This document shows, piece after piece, positions 22,431-33,025 of a DNA stretch of 64,000 bases. A program made the translations under genes and the position numbers. Where the stretch lies: positions 27,549,817 to 27,613,816 of the forward strand of contig NC_067130.1 in assembly GCF_021347895.1 (NCBI RefSeq), read 5' to 3'. A model generated the notes under the pieces. That model did no database searches. It was not told the DNA's origin and saw only the letters and a program-made list of their open reading frames with translations. This DNA is from Acanthochromis polyacanthus (lineage: Eukaryota > Chordata > Actinopteri > Pomacentridae). Numbering within the stretch: the first letter of the stretch is position 1; every line of letters begins with the position of its first letter.

Positions 22431-22870
22431 GGCATGCCGTTATATATAATGTAATATATATATATATAATATAACTTGATATATATATAATGAAACTTGA
22501 TATATATATAATGAAAGTCGATATATATATAACGAAACTTGATATATATATATAATGAAACTTGATATATATATAATGAAAGTCGATATATATATAATGA
22601 AACTTGATATATATATAATGAAACTTGATATATATATAATGAAACTTGATATATATATATATATATATATCGACTTTCATTATATATATATCAAGTTTCA
22701 TTATATATATATCAACTTTCATTATATATATATCAACTTTCATTATATATATATCAAGTTTCATTATATATATATATCGACTTTCATTATATATATATAT
22801 ATATATATCAACTTTCATTATATATATATCAAATCTTTTTTTCCTACCGAGCCCCGGAAGGGACATGTCC
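22431..22870. repeat. left terminal inverted repeat (nested palindrome of minisatellite units)
   Basis: The outer half (22442-22658) has about nine units in the GAAACTTGAT/GAAAGTCGAT orientation. The inner half (22668-22832) has about eight units in the opposite TCGACTTTCAT/TCAAGTTTCAT orientation, so this terminus can itself fold into a hairpin of about 170-bp arms. It ends with the unique block TTTTTCCTACCGAGCCCC and a GGAAGGGACATG segment. Tyr/Ile-rich open frames here are artefacts of the repeat. Confidence 0.85.
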
Positions 22871-22886
22871 GTATGGCGAAGCGACA

Positions 22887-23012
22887 ATGAAGGACACTCA
22901 CCCGGACGAGAATTTTATTGAGTTTTATTTTGAAATCGGCCTGAAATACACAGACATTCAAGCAGTGCGATGCGCTAAGAGTCTGCCATGCAGACCAGCG
23001 ATCCTGATAATG
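22887..23012 (+). CDS. foldback-element gene, exon A
   Basis: The frame begins MKDTHPDENFIEFYFEIGLK and runs 42 codons to the canonical donor AATG|GTAAGT at 23012/23013, phase 0. The IEFYFEIGLKYTDIQAV segment resembles the N-terminal helix-turn-helix-like part of an integrase-type protein family that is widespread in fish repeats. That is recollection only, and the matching part stops at the splice site. A 5-codon upstream frame starting at 22873 precedes the ATG. The start lies 17 bases inside the left terminal repeat, so any promoter would be in the repeat. Confidence 0.5.
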
Positions 23013-23740
23013 GTAAGTTTTATTTCTCCAACATCCTGCTGTTATCCTACTATGAATACGCTAGCTACAACAGTCCCACATCAGTATTATGAACGTTCCG
23101 CCAGCTAACGCGGTCCGGACACCGGATCACTGATTAGAGGTTGGCGTTGAACTATTGTTTGCCAGCCAGTTAGCCGCTGGTAAGCTAACAAGCTATGAAA
23201 CAACTCCTTATAAAACCGGAGGAAAGCAGCAGCAATATTTCAGTCCAAGACCTGTATTCAGAACCTCCCACGCTGTTACACAATGACCCATTAATCATAT
23301 TACTGAACTATATGGTTATCATTGAAATTTTCCTTGAAGAACCAGTGAACTCTTTGCGAACACATTTTAATTTATGTGTTGATTATGTTTCGTATCAGTA
23401 ATACAAGTCTAAAAAACTGATTCAAATGATCAAGTTAACACAATGAAGTAAAGAGTACTGGTAATCTGCAGCTATTTTCATAATTTCAAGGTAAAATTCT
23501 GATGTGTGATTTTCTAGCTTTGCAGATGTGGAAATCCAATGCACTGATTTCTTATACACAGATGCTTTTGGTGTTTTTTGTTGTAAAATAAAACAAGGCA
23601 TTTATCACTGTTGGAAATTATTACAGGTATTATTTGTAACACTTTCTAACATTGTATGGACAAAGCAATAAATCAGTTAATGGATAAAATCATTTGTATT
23701 ACAGATGCTATCAACAGCATGTCTTGTTCATTTTATTTAG

Positions 23741-23849
23741 TTGTCGGCCTTGGATGATGAGGTCCAGTTACCAGGAGCACTAGTCTGCAGCTTACTGGTT
23801 CCGTCCTGCAGCTCCTCCACGCCGTCCTCCTCTCTACAGACCAAATCAA
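23741..23849 (+). CDS. foldback-element gene, exon B
   Basis: Acceptor TTTTATTTAG|TTG at 23740/23741 and donor TCAA|GTAAGA at 23849/23850. The 109 bases continue the frame of exon A: LSALDDEVQLPG, then a Ser/Pro/Cys-rich stretch ending LQTKS. They leave one base of a split codon. Low complexity, no domain recognised. In-frame continuity across two canonical junctions is the main support. Confidence 0.45.
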
Positions 23850-24009
23850 GTAAGATCTGTTTAGACTATGCAGACATCAACATGATCAGTATGTTATCTT
23901 TTGACCCATCCTAAAATCACAAAATAGAGCATTTACTTTAAGTTAACTGTGTTTATGAAAATAGAAAATAATTACTGACAACTAATACTTTTTGGATGCT
24001 TTTATGCAG

Positions 24010-24233
24010 GAAAAGGGAACCAGGAAGCTGCTGTGGATCCTCTGCAGTATCTGGAGAGGTCAGAGGAACGGTTCTTGGAACAGATCGGAAGACACCAAGA
24101 CGTGACCTCTGCCATTCTCCAGAACATCCAGAAGATGAATGAAAACCTTGGTTGCACTGATGGGACGCATGGTGTCGGTGCTGGAGCAACTGTCCCAGAA
24201 TTAAACTGCATTGTTGACTATTGGCTTTTCTAG
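24010..24233 (+). CDS. foldback-element gene, exon C and stop
   Basis: Acceptor TTTATGCAG|GA completes the split codon (AGA) and stays open to TAG at 24231-24233, for a total product of 152 residues. The segment PLQYLERSEERFLEQIGRHQ followed by DVTSAILQNIQKMNENL is a predicted long amphipathic helix or coiled coil. It resembles C-terminal oligomerisation helices of Myb/SANT-type transposon accessory proteins, but I cannot assign a function. An AATAAA signal follows at 24292-24297, 59 bases after the stop, so the transcription unit looks complete. No catalytic residues are apparent. Confidence 0.5.
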
Positions 24234-25110
24234 AAAATCAATCTTTTTTAGTACTTCACCTGTTTTGTATTTTACCCATGCACTTTGGGTGAATAAACAG
24301 AAATTTGTGATGAGAGATGCAAATTTTGTCTATAATCTACAGAGACTTTATTCAGTGTTCAGTGCACACTTTTGTTACACACATTTTGACAGATAAGCAG
24401 TTGTGCTTTTCAAGCAGATTTTAGTCAGAAACATCAGTAGCATATGTTGTTGTTTTTTTACTGTTACACCAATCTAGGTAGATAAACAGCACTACTGCAG
24501 CAGATATATTATTGAAATGTGCTTCTATTATGTGTCTACATACACTGCTCACAAATAGTTATTCAACTTTTGGGTGAAATTGATGGAAAATATAAAAAGT
24601 GCATGCTGTAGTGATATATCATAAAAGTAGGGTATTTAACTAGAAACATGAAATAGTGATTTCCTCATCTCAAAAAATTTGATTGAATCAAAAGCTAACA
24701 ACAGTGGAGGGTATGTCACAATAAAAATGTCTCAGTTTGGACAGAACAGCAGCCTTCAGCTGAAATCCAGTACAATTGTGTCCCACCAGTGGCGTGATCA
24801 TGGATGTGTCCAGGCAGCAGCTGACCTCTGCCTCGTAATTAACCTTAAGACCAGCTATAAAGATAAACATAGATATTATCATTATCATCAACATATGGTG
24901 CATGTGTTTAACCTTTAAGCTATGTAGGGATGCAAATGTAGTCGAAGCTAAGCTAATGCTAACACGTTCAGTGTTCAGAATCAAAACATCTCTAAAAATT
25001 ACCTGTTTTCTCAAACGTAGTTGCCGTTCCCTGTGACAACCATGAAGACAGATAGATAATCACAGAAGAGCTCATCTGAAGAGCAAATGTCCAATAAGGT
25101 TCCTGTTTTT

Positions 25111-25515
25111 GTTTGCCATGTCCTTCCAGGGCTCAGTAGGAAAAAGTCTGAATATATGGAATGAAACTTTGAATAGATGGAATGAAAATCTGAACATTCT
25201 ATATTCCGACTTTCATTCCATATATATATCTCAACTTTCATTATATATATATGTATATATCGACTTTCATTATATATATATATCAAGTTTCATTATATAT
25301 ATATCGACTTTCATTATATATATATCAAGTTTCATTATATATATATCAAGTTTCATTATATATATATCGACTTTCATTATATATATATCGACTTTCATTA
25401 TATATATATATATCAAGTTTCATTATATATATATCGACTTTCATTATATATATATCAAGTTTCATTATATATATATCGACTTTCATTATATATATAATTT
25501 CCTAAACGGCATGCC
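25111..25515. repeat. right terminal inverted repeat of foldback element
   Basis: It contains about twelve units in TCGACTTTCAT/TCAAGTTTCAT orientation (25205-25497), then TAATTTCCTAAACGGCATGCC. The inner edge has two or three degenerate units in the opposite orientation (GGAATGAAACTTTGAAT near 25158-25174), matching the nested-palindrome plan of the left end but much shorter. The inner unique block (25121-25145) mirrors 22836-22864 with a few mismatches. Confidence 0.85.
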
Positions 25516-25530
25516 ATAATATATACACAC

Positions 25531-25597
<67 letters not shown>

Positions 25598-25789
25598 TAT
25601 ATATATAGATATATATATATAACAAATCTGTCCGCTTATATATATACAAGCAACTTGATGTTGAAATAATCCATCGGCATGCAGACGTGTTCTAGCGTAA
25701 GAAAGGCAGCAGGTTGGCATCGAACCACTCTCTGGTAACCTCCAGGTGGTCACACTCAGAGACCAGAAAAACCAGCTTTCCAGCTTTTT

Positions 25790-25875
<86 letters not shown>
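25516..25875. repeat. (TA)n and (CA)n tracts right of foldback element
   Basis: TA-rich tract 25528-25623, a short unique segment, then (CA)n at 25792-25827 running into (TA)n to about 25874 and a G-run. The flanks of the element are thus unusually rich in TA dinucleotide repeats on both sides. Confidence 0.9.
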
Positions 25876-25878
<3 letters not shown>

Positions 25879-26660
25879 GAGGGGGGGGTGGGGGGGAGAA
25901 ATTCCTATTTTTGCAGCAATCAATAGGGCAATCCTAAAGATGCCTGAGCCATCCATGCTACTAATTGCACGCCTTGGGCATGTCTGTCCATTTCATTTCC
26001 ATTTGAGGTTTTTCCTCTCCTGGTCTTGACTTTTGATGCAGCCAGCCTGTTTTTCTGTCAACCCCAGAGGCTTTGTAAGTTAATGAAACAAAAGTGCTCA
26101 TTTCAAATTCCGTTTGCCCATCTCTAAGTGCATCCCGTGATTAATTGCACCGACCATATCGTCTTCCCCAACAAGTGCTCTGGTACTGTAGGTATCCAGC
26201 AGCAGCTCTGCCCGGCACCGGGAATCAAATTAGGATTGACATCATTTCTTTGAAACGTCCGCCTTGCTGTGTCTACACAGAGAAGAAAAGCAGTGTGTCC
26301 ACACTAAGTATACACTAAGTATAAACCTGCAATCTAGTACACCAGCTGTGCAATACATCCTGCCCTCATGACGGTTAGGTTTGATCAATGTAAGAGCAGG
26401 ATCAGTCTTTAAAAGAATGAACTGTGGTCTAAGAAGCCGTCCTTGCTCAGGTTTTAGAGCTGAAGCTTCTGCTGCATGTGTGACAGCAGGGCTGGACACT
26501 AATCAGGCTGCTGCTGGGAAAATGTCAGATCCACAGTAACAAGTGAGAGACCATTTCCAAAACTGCATATAAGGCTTTACTATAGATGTTAAGGCAGCAT
26601 TTTATTTGAGTTTTGTCTCCAGAGGAGAAGCTGTTTTTGTCCTCACCAGCTCTTGAGAAG
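25876..26660. other. intergenic, nothing recognised
   Basis: No gene is supported. Contains the right arm (26312-26385) of an inverted pair with 21218-21287, and a short direct repeat ACTAAGTATA near 26305-26322. Confidence 0.3.
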
Positions 26661-26957
26661 TACACTCCAGTTCAAAAATTTGGGGTCACTTAGAAATGTC
26701 CTTTTTTTTTTGTTTTTTTAAAGAAAAGCAGTTAATTTTTCAATGAAGATAACATGAAATTAATCAGAAATGCAGCCGAGGCATTCTTAATGTGGTAAAT
26801 GAGTATTCTAGCTGGAAACAGCTGTTTTTTAATGGAACATAGGTTCACTGATGATTAAGAAACCCTTGTGTAATAATGTTAGCATACGAAAAAACTGAGT
26901 TTTCACGGAAAAAGTGAAATTGCCTGGGTGACCCCAAACCTTTGAGCAGCAGTGTAT
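26661..26957. mobile_element. MITE-like element, second copy of the GGGGTCAC family
   Basis: TACACTCCAGTTCAAAAATT plus TGGGGTCAC on the left is mirrored on the right by GTGACCCCAAACCTTTGAGC followed by AGCAGTGTA. About 297 bp, no coding capacity, same family as 1539-1860 in opposite internal orientation. Confidence 0.7.
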
Positions 26958-27555
26958 ATCTGCTTCTTTTGCTATCAGTTGTTCAACTTTCAGCATTAAT
27001 TGCTAACTTCATCTCTCTGATGTTTAGATCTGAGTAGTAAGAGAAGCAGTTTTTTATACTATTTCCTCAGAGAAGCCACCCAGCCAAAACAAAGAGCTAA
27101 AAGAAGCTAAGTTCAATTTTTCAGCTGCAGGTTTGACTGAGTCAAACATATATCTCATCTTACAGGCAACAGTCACACTTTTTTCTCTACAACCTTGTAT
27201 TTTTCTTTACTAAACAGAACAGCACAACATGATGTAAAAATAAATTCCCTTTAAAGGCAGACTTCTGTCTGTAGAACAATGTGGACCTTCTCACTGATAG
27301 TGTATTTACTGATGAAATGAAGACTGTTATGTAATGTTTTGAATACTACAGGTAGTAGTTTTAGTTTTAGGAATGCTATTATTCTCAGACAGTATTTTGC
27401 TACATGACGTTTAGATTTGGAAGTATGCACTTTGTCAAAGTAAAGGCTGAAAACCACCATATAAGTACAGTTTGTGCGTCTTTGCTGCAAACCTGTCTCC
27501 TAAAAATGACATTTGTTGTAACTAAATCTAACTACTTTTCTTATCTCTGACACGG

Positions 27556-28417
27556 GAGGCCTGTACTGTGAAGCAAATCAACATATCTACGATATCTTTT
27601 CATTATCTGGCTTCACAAAACCTAACAACTACAGTCAGGATAAACAATCTCAGGAACCTGGTTAGCAACTTCGTAAGTCAATCAACGATGATAAATCTTG
27701 CATTTCCATAAAAGAAGCAGAGTTAACACCAGCTGACCGATCGCAAACACGGATATGTTTAGAGCTGCACATTTCTCACTGTACTAATCCCAATTTTAAA
27801 GTATAATACAGGCCTAAAGCAACACAGCTGTCTGGTTTTGCTGCTGCAGTCAAAACAATGAATGAAAAACGGCAAAAAACAAACAAAAGAAAGCTTATCA
27901 GTATCTCTGGTTCTTACAAGTTTTAACATTGTCTAAATTACTTTGATGTATCTTTCTTACTCAAACTGCAGCTAAATTATTACTATACAACACAAACTTG
28001 TATAACTGAGTTAGAGATGTAGCCCCTTTATGTTTCTCACAACAAAAAAAGACTAAATAATGTCAGGAATAAATAATAAAATGATTTTAAAAAAAATCAA
28101 GGTGATGCAGAGGATGAACTTAATGTCACATTCAGTGTCATATTCTTACAGTTTGTAAAACATTTTTTTTCCTTGAGCTGCTTGAAAGCATTAAATGAAG
28201 GTGATATGCATGTTTACTGCAGATGTTATAAAGTCAAGGAAGGTTCTAGCGCTTTATCAGTATGTGTATTACCATTATACAGATACATAAAGGCCTATAG
28301 AACAACAAAGTTACACCGTCACATTTGCCCTGAGCTCGGCTCTGGTGATGTACCTCATAAGAAGTGAACCCGAAGTTACCTCGCTAACCTCAAATCCTGC
28401 TTCATAAAACAGGCCTC
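27556..28417. mobile_element. DNA transposon relic with GAGGCCTGT ends
   Basis: GAGGCCTGTACTGTGAAGC at the left and its mirror GCTTCATAAAACAGGCCTC at the right define about 860 bp. Inside I see no transposase; the A/T-rich interior has scattered stops. Terminal identity is about 15 of 19. It looks like an internally rearranged non-autonomous copy of a known fish-type element. Confidence 0.5.
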
Positions 28418-29939
28418 AAATACTAGACCCCAGACTCCCATCTGGGCTTATTTTTAGGTGACTGAAGCATTTTGGTTTAAGGTTTGGGAGAATCTGATTC
28501 AACACACAGGAGATTTCAATTAGAAATAAAGGGACACAATGCCTGTAAAATTTCTTTAACAGCATTCATTGCTTACTTAAATGCCAATAAAATCCGGATA
28601 CTGTGTTTCCAAGACGCTCCGAGCGGTAAACGCGATCCAATTTCTCCTAACTTGATGTCTAATTTCCTTCTAATTTTCACAACCTGCAAAGTTGGAAGTA
28701 GCCATTATTGCTTAGCGGAGTGCATTAAAAGTTTAGGGAGTTCTGTAAATAATTACTGAAAGTCATGTCTCTTTTTCTCATTACAGAAATCATCCAGGAT
28801 GGTGGTGTTCAGCCAGCTTTTTGCTTCTGCATTCAAGCAGCAGGCTGGATGAACAATTAGGTTCACTAATCTCATGAGGCCAAGCTTTAACCTCCCTATG
28901 AATAATTTAGCATTTAACCAACTGAAGCTGATAACAGCGAAAATGTATTTTTCTGTGCCAAGCGAGAGGCTGAAGTCGCACTTGTTTGCATTCCCCTTGC
29001 AGTGAAAGGACAGAGGAGGGTTTTTTCCCCCCAAAATGCAATAAGTTTAATGTCTGCATCCGACATATGTGAGAGAACATCAGTTTTGAGAGACTACTGT
29101 GGTGCAGTAATGGCTCTCAGAGATGCCTGTCAGAGAGACGAGGAACCTGACCTTTAAAGTGTTTCTTCATTCATTTAAGTTTGTTTGAGAAAGGTAGCAT
29201 GAGTTGACCAGGAAAACTGCAGTCAGGAGATGAACAAAAACATCCCTAGTCATGAATGAACCAAAAGTCTGATTTTTTTTGTCAGTAATAGGCCAAAAAA
29301 AAGTCATGTTTTTCTATTATTGCATGTGCAACACTGAGTTTTAGCTTCTGAGCTGCAAATCACAGGTTACCAAGTCATGTTTCCATCAGCGATTACACAG
29401 CTCAAGAAAAGCAAGAGTTGGAAGTAGCAGGAAAAGAGACAAACACTTCCCTGATTGAAGTATAAGTGGAGTTTGAGTGCTTGAGTCATTCTTTAAACTT
29501 TAAACTGTCAAACTGTCACTTCATGGCAGGAACGCAGGCTTTTTCAACACAACGCTTCATAGCTGACATCTTACAGAACTTCATGGCCTATGCAATGTAA
29601 GCAACTGGGTTCAGAAAGGGAGTTTAAGACAAACTTTTCTCCCCAGAAAAACAGCCTCGGGCCCCTCGTTGTTCACACTTCTTAGATCTTCACACAGAGC
29701 GGCTTGACACTTTAACGGTTTGTGTCCTGAGATCAGATGTGTTTTTATTTATTTAGTGGCATTTGTTTAGTCATCAGTCAATATTTCTAAAGCAGCAAGT
29801 TTTTAAGTTTTAAAGTTTTAATAGGGTTTTTGGGAAGTGAAGGCCTTTGTGTTCGTTGGTTCGATTGTTTTTTAGATCCTAAGGCTACTAGCAGGTGGAA
29901 AAGTCCAAATTTAAGAAGTGATATAACTTTTCCTCTGTC
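28418..29939. other. intergenic, nothing recognised
   Basis: Open frames of 77-93 codons here lack coding character, and no splice-linked exons could be assembled. Confidence 0.3.
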
Positions 29940-30315
29940 CTTCATCCATTTTCTTTCATTTATCAGGGGTCATGTCTTGGTTAATCGGGTCTTTCCAGAC
30001 TTCATGCTCCCCATGAACATTTTTCAGCTCCACCTGGGGGATCTCAAGGCTTTGCCAGACTAGATAAGATATTTTAATCCTTCCAAAAAAGTTTTGGGTT
30101 TATACCAAGGTCTCCTCCCAGTTGGACCTGCCTCCAATGGAAAACGCCCAGGACGCCTCCTAATCTGATGCCCAAACCACCTCAAGCGGCTCCTTTCGAA
30201 GGAGAAGTGACTCATCTTTGAGTCCCTCTGGATGTTAGAGCTACTTAATCTTTCTCTAAGACTGAACCCAGACGTCCTAATGACGAAACTCATTTTGGCT
30301 GCTTGTATTGAGGGT
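29940..30315 (-). mobile_element. non-LTR retrotransposon fragment
   Basis: The minus strand reads AAKMSFVIRTSGFSLRERLS, then SRLRWFGHQIRRRPGRFPLE and PTGRRPWYKPKTFLEGLKY. This is the conserved post-reverse-transcriptase segment (RLRWFGH...GRRP) of a very common fish LINE-type ORF2. Neither the reverse transcriptase nor the 3' tail is present, and the first codons upstream of 30315 belong to other DNA. A dead fragment. Confidence 0.7.
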
Positions 30316-30334
30316 ATATATGGGGGTGAAAACA

Positions 30335-30698
30335 TGCACTCACCTACCACTTTATTAATTACACCTTGCCAGTACTGGGTTTGACCTGTTTTGCCTCCAG
30401 AACTGCCTCAATTCTTTGTGGTATTGATTCAACAAGGTGCTGGAAACATTCCTCAGAGAGATTTGTGAGTAGTGACACAACAGCAACACATCCCAAAGGT
30501 GCTGAAAAAGTCAAATCAACCCATCAGTTAACAAACATGCCAGTGTTCAAGGTCACTTAAATCTTGGTTTGAACTTCAGCAGTGATGATGTCTGCATGTC
30601 TAAATGCACTGAGTTACTGCCATGTGTTAGGCCGGTTAAATATTTGTGTTAACAAGCAGTTGAACAAGTGTACCTAATAAAGTGGCCAGTGAGTGTAG
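30335..30698. mobile_element. Tc1-like deletion derivative
   Basis: GCACTCACCTACCACTTTAT at the left is mirrored by ATAAAGTGGCCAGTGAGTGT at the right. On the minus strand the left part reads STLLNQYHKELRQFWRQNRS, the C-terminal end of a transposase-related frame that I associate with this family of fish elements. About 360 bp, interior mostly lost. Confidence 0.55.
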
Positions 30699-30709
30699 AT
30701 CAATGAGTA

Positions 30710-31440
30710 AATTGAGAGTTTCATCTTCTGGCTCTGCTCCCTCTGCACCACAAATGTCTGGTTTAACACCAAAGTTCACTGCTGGTGCTGCACCAATCCA
30801 TCTATCCATCAAATGTTGCATTTTTTTTGTTAGTTGTGAACAAGATCCCGAGAAACTTGAGTCCTATAATGCCAGACCATTTCCCACATTGCTGTGTTGG
30901 TGTTGGAGAATGGTCTGGCTGCACCCATTATCATTCCACTCCAGGGGAAAAAACTCTGTGACTTGCTTGTGTTACTTTAAATCAATCAAAAACATCCTGG
31001 ATGCTGCTAAACCCAGGATGCAGCAATGATGCCCCAGCAAAGAGATGATTCCGTTGTAGCATTTGCACACAGGGAGATGCGAGTTGTCCCTCTTCACCAC
31101 GAGAGACTGTTTTAATTCCCACACTGTTAATGCTGCACCAATCCATCTGTCCATGTTACGCTGCTTTTCTCTGTCACTCCTGAACAAGATCCCAAGATGT
31201 TTAAGTCCTACATAGCCAGATCTATCTCTCCAGTGCTATGTTGCCATTGGAGAATGGTGTGGTTGCACCCATTATCATTCTGGTATCAGGGAAAAAACAC
31301 TGTGGTTTGTTTGTGTTACTTTAAATCAATTACAAATAATCTGAGTGTTTTGCTAAGCCCAGGATGCAGCAGTGGTGCCCCAACATGAAATGGTTTTGAT
31401 GGAACATTTGCACGCAGAGAGAGGAGAACTGTCAATAAAA
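30710..31440. repeat. tandem duplication, two ~350-bp units
   Basis: Unit 1 (about 30780-31080) and unit 2 (about 31133-31430) share GCTGCACCAATCCATCT, GAACAAGATCCC, GCACCCATTATCATTC, TTACTTTAAATCAATCA/T and CCCAGGATGCAGCA in the same order. Divergence is about 15-20 percent by eye. No gene. Confidence 0.75.
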
Positions 31441-31479
31441 TGGCAAATTCACCAAAATAACCAAGACAGTCATTGACTC

Positions 31480-31790
31480 AGAAATTGAAATAATTTTCAA
31501 GCAACTTAGGACAATTTTCATTTCATTTTCAATAAATTTCCTGTAATTTTGCATCATTTTTGAAGCATCATGAACTAATCTTATGTCATTCTACAAATTT
31601 TAAGTCAATTTGGATTTTTTTTTAGTAATTTTGAGTGAATTTTGATAATTTTTGTCAATTTATAAAGTTTTATAGAAACTTGGATCTTTTCTAGTCAATG
31701 TGTGATTTAAGTTCTTAGCCAAGCTTGTCATTTTCAGTACATAGGTTGCTATATCTGAGTTTGTTATAGTTTCTTCTGTAGCAAAGGGGG
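31480..31790. repeat. dispersed local repeat, partner of 33845-34190
   Basis: Shares with 33845-34190 the ordered blocks ACAATTTTCATTTCATTTTC, TTTTTGAAGCATCA, TTTTAAGTCAATTTGGAT and ATTTTCAGTACAT(A/G)GGTTGCTAT. Both are T-rich with GTCAATTT-like phasing. They are two copies about 2.3 kb apart in direct orientation. Confidence 0.7.
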
Positions 31791-33025
31791 ATTTCAAAGT
31801 GGAAGTGGAGACTAAAGCAGAATTGACTGGCTTATATCTGAAGTTTACATTTGTTGAGTCAGACTGGAGATACTTAAATTTGTTTGCTTAGGGCAGCAAC
31901 TTACTCCTAAACCAAGCGGGAACAATTCTCTGGCCAAGATCGATGGCCTCAGACCTGGAGGCGTTGATTCTCATCCTGACTGCTTCACACTCTGCTGCCT
32001 CACTCTCAGACTGTGACTTTCAGTGTCTGATGAATCCAAAAGAACCACGTCACACCTAAAAAACATAAACACAAGACTCACAGGTTCCCAAACTGGACAC
32101 TCTCCTCGCCCTAGCTGATGTTTAAGGGATTTCATAGCTGGATCCGAGACAACAGACGACCTTAGCAGAGTCCAACATCCACCAGAAATGTGTTTGACCT
32201 TTTGCCAAGAATACAAACACAGCTTTGGTTCTCTATGGTTATAAAATAGCCCAGTGACTTGAGGAACAGAGGGACCTTAGGCCTTCTCCAAACCCCCAAA
32301 ACACACGTGGACTGGATGTCTAAGCTCCCATGACCCCCTGAAGGATGTCTGCAATGGGAAAAGAGCTGGTTCACTGTTCTACACAACTCTTCCCCAATAT
32401 GCCATAATTTATTCTCCGAGCAATGTCAGCTATCTTGGCCTTATCAGGGAGTTATATGAGATTGTTTCAGGTTTCTTTGTACACACATTCATGCATCTTT
32501 ACGAGTGGTAATAAAAACAGAAATGACACGAAATGTGGACTATATTCAATTTCCAGTTTGTTATTTACACCAAGCTGAACCAAATACAATCTGCCGTCCT
32601 GCTATAAATCCAGTCTCCACGGCGATTATGATGCTCAGATTTAGTTTCAGAGAGGTGTTGGATCAATATAGCTTGTGTTGTTATTGAATTGTGCGGTGTT
32701 TTACTGTGAGGTGTTTGTAATATTGTGTCTATCCCATTTAGTATATCAGCCAGGGTTTTCAAAAGTAGAAGTATGTTTGTCAAAATACCGATTTTTCCGA
32801 AATGCAATCTTAACCTAAGGGCAAGTTTTTTTTCCAGGTACAAAATAGCAGTATAAATATATTTGAAGTCAGAGAACACTGCAAAAGATAGCGTCAGATG
32901 CCAAAATCAATAGCTGCATTCTTGTTTAAAAAGCAGGAAAGACTCTCTAGACACACGAAGATAAAGACATATGCATAGTTTTTACATCTGTTTCTGGTTT
33001 CTTGTAGTTCACATGAACTTATAAC
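31791..33025. other. intergenic, nothing recognised
   Basis: No supported gene or repeat boundary on either strand. Confidence 0.3.

Larger units (their letters stand above)
22431..25515. mobile_element. foldback-type transposon-like element with minisatellite termini
   Basis: Both ends show GGCATGCCGTT in inverted orientation (22431-22441 and 25505-25515). Inside each lies an array of about 20-bp units built from AATGAAACTTGATAT / AATGAAAGTCGATAT and TA runs. The arrays are again in inverted orientation overall, and each is followed inward by a unique inverted block, TTTTTCCTACCGAGCCCC on the left and its mirror at about 25130-25145 on the right. The inverted termini are thus about 440 and 405 bp. 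Possible 7-bp target duplication: ATAATAT at 22424-22430 and 25516-25522, with the caveat that the flanks are TA-rich. The interior (about 2.2 kb) carries a three-exon gene and no recognised transposase. The architecture recalls Foldback/Galileo elements of insects, though the ends are different. Family unknown. Confidence 0.7.

Noticed and set aside
22327..22921. Long Tyr/Ile/Ser-rich open frames on both strands
   Set aside because: They are translations of TA-rich minisatellite units, open in several frames and both strands at once, with no coding signal.
24688..25014. 108-codon minus-strand frame in the foldback element
   Set aside because: It overlaps dispersed-repeat-like text around 24541-24740 and shows no domain or in-frame splice partner that I could defend.
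22431..25515. CRISPR-like array because of regularly spaced repeats
   Set aside because: The spacers are TA runs rather than unique sequence, the units are inverted in two blocks, and the host is a vertebrate.
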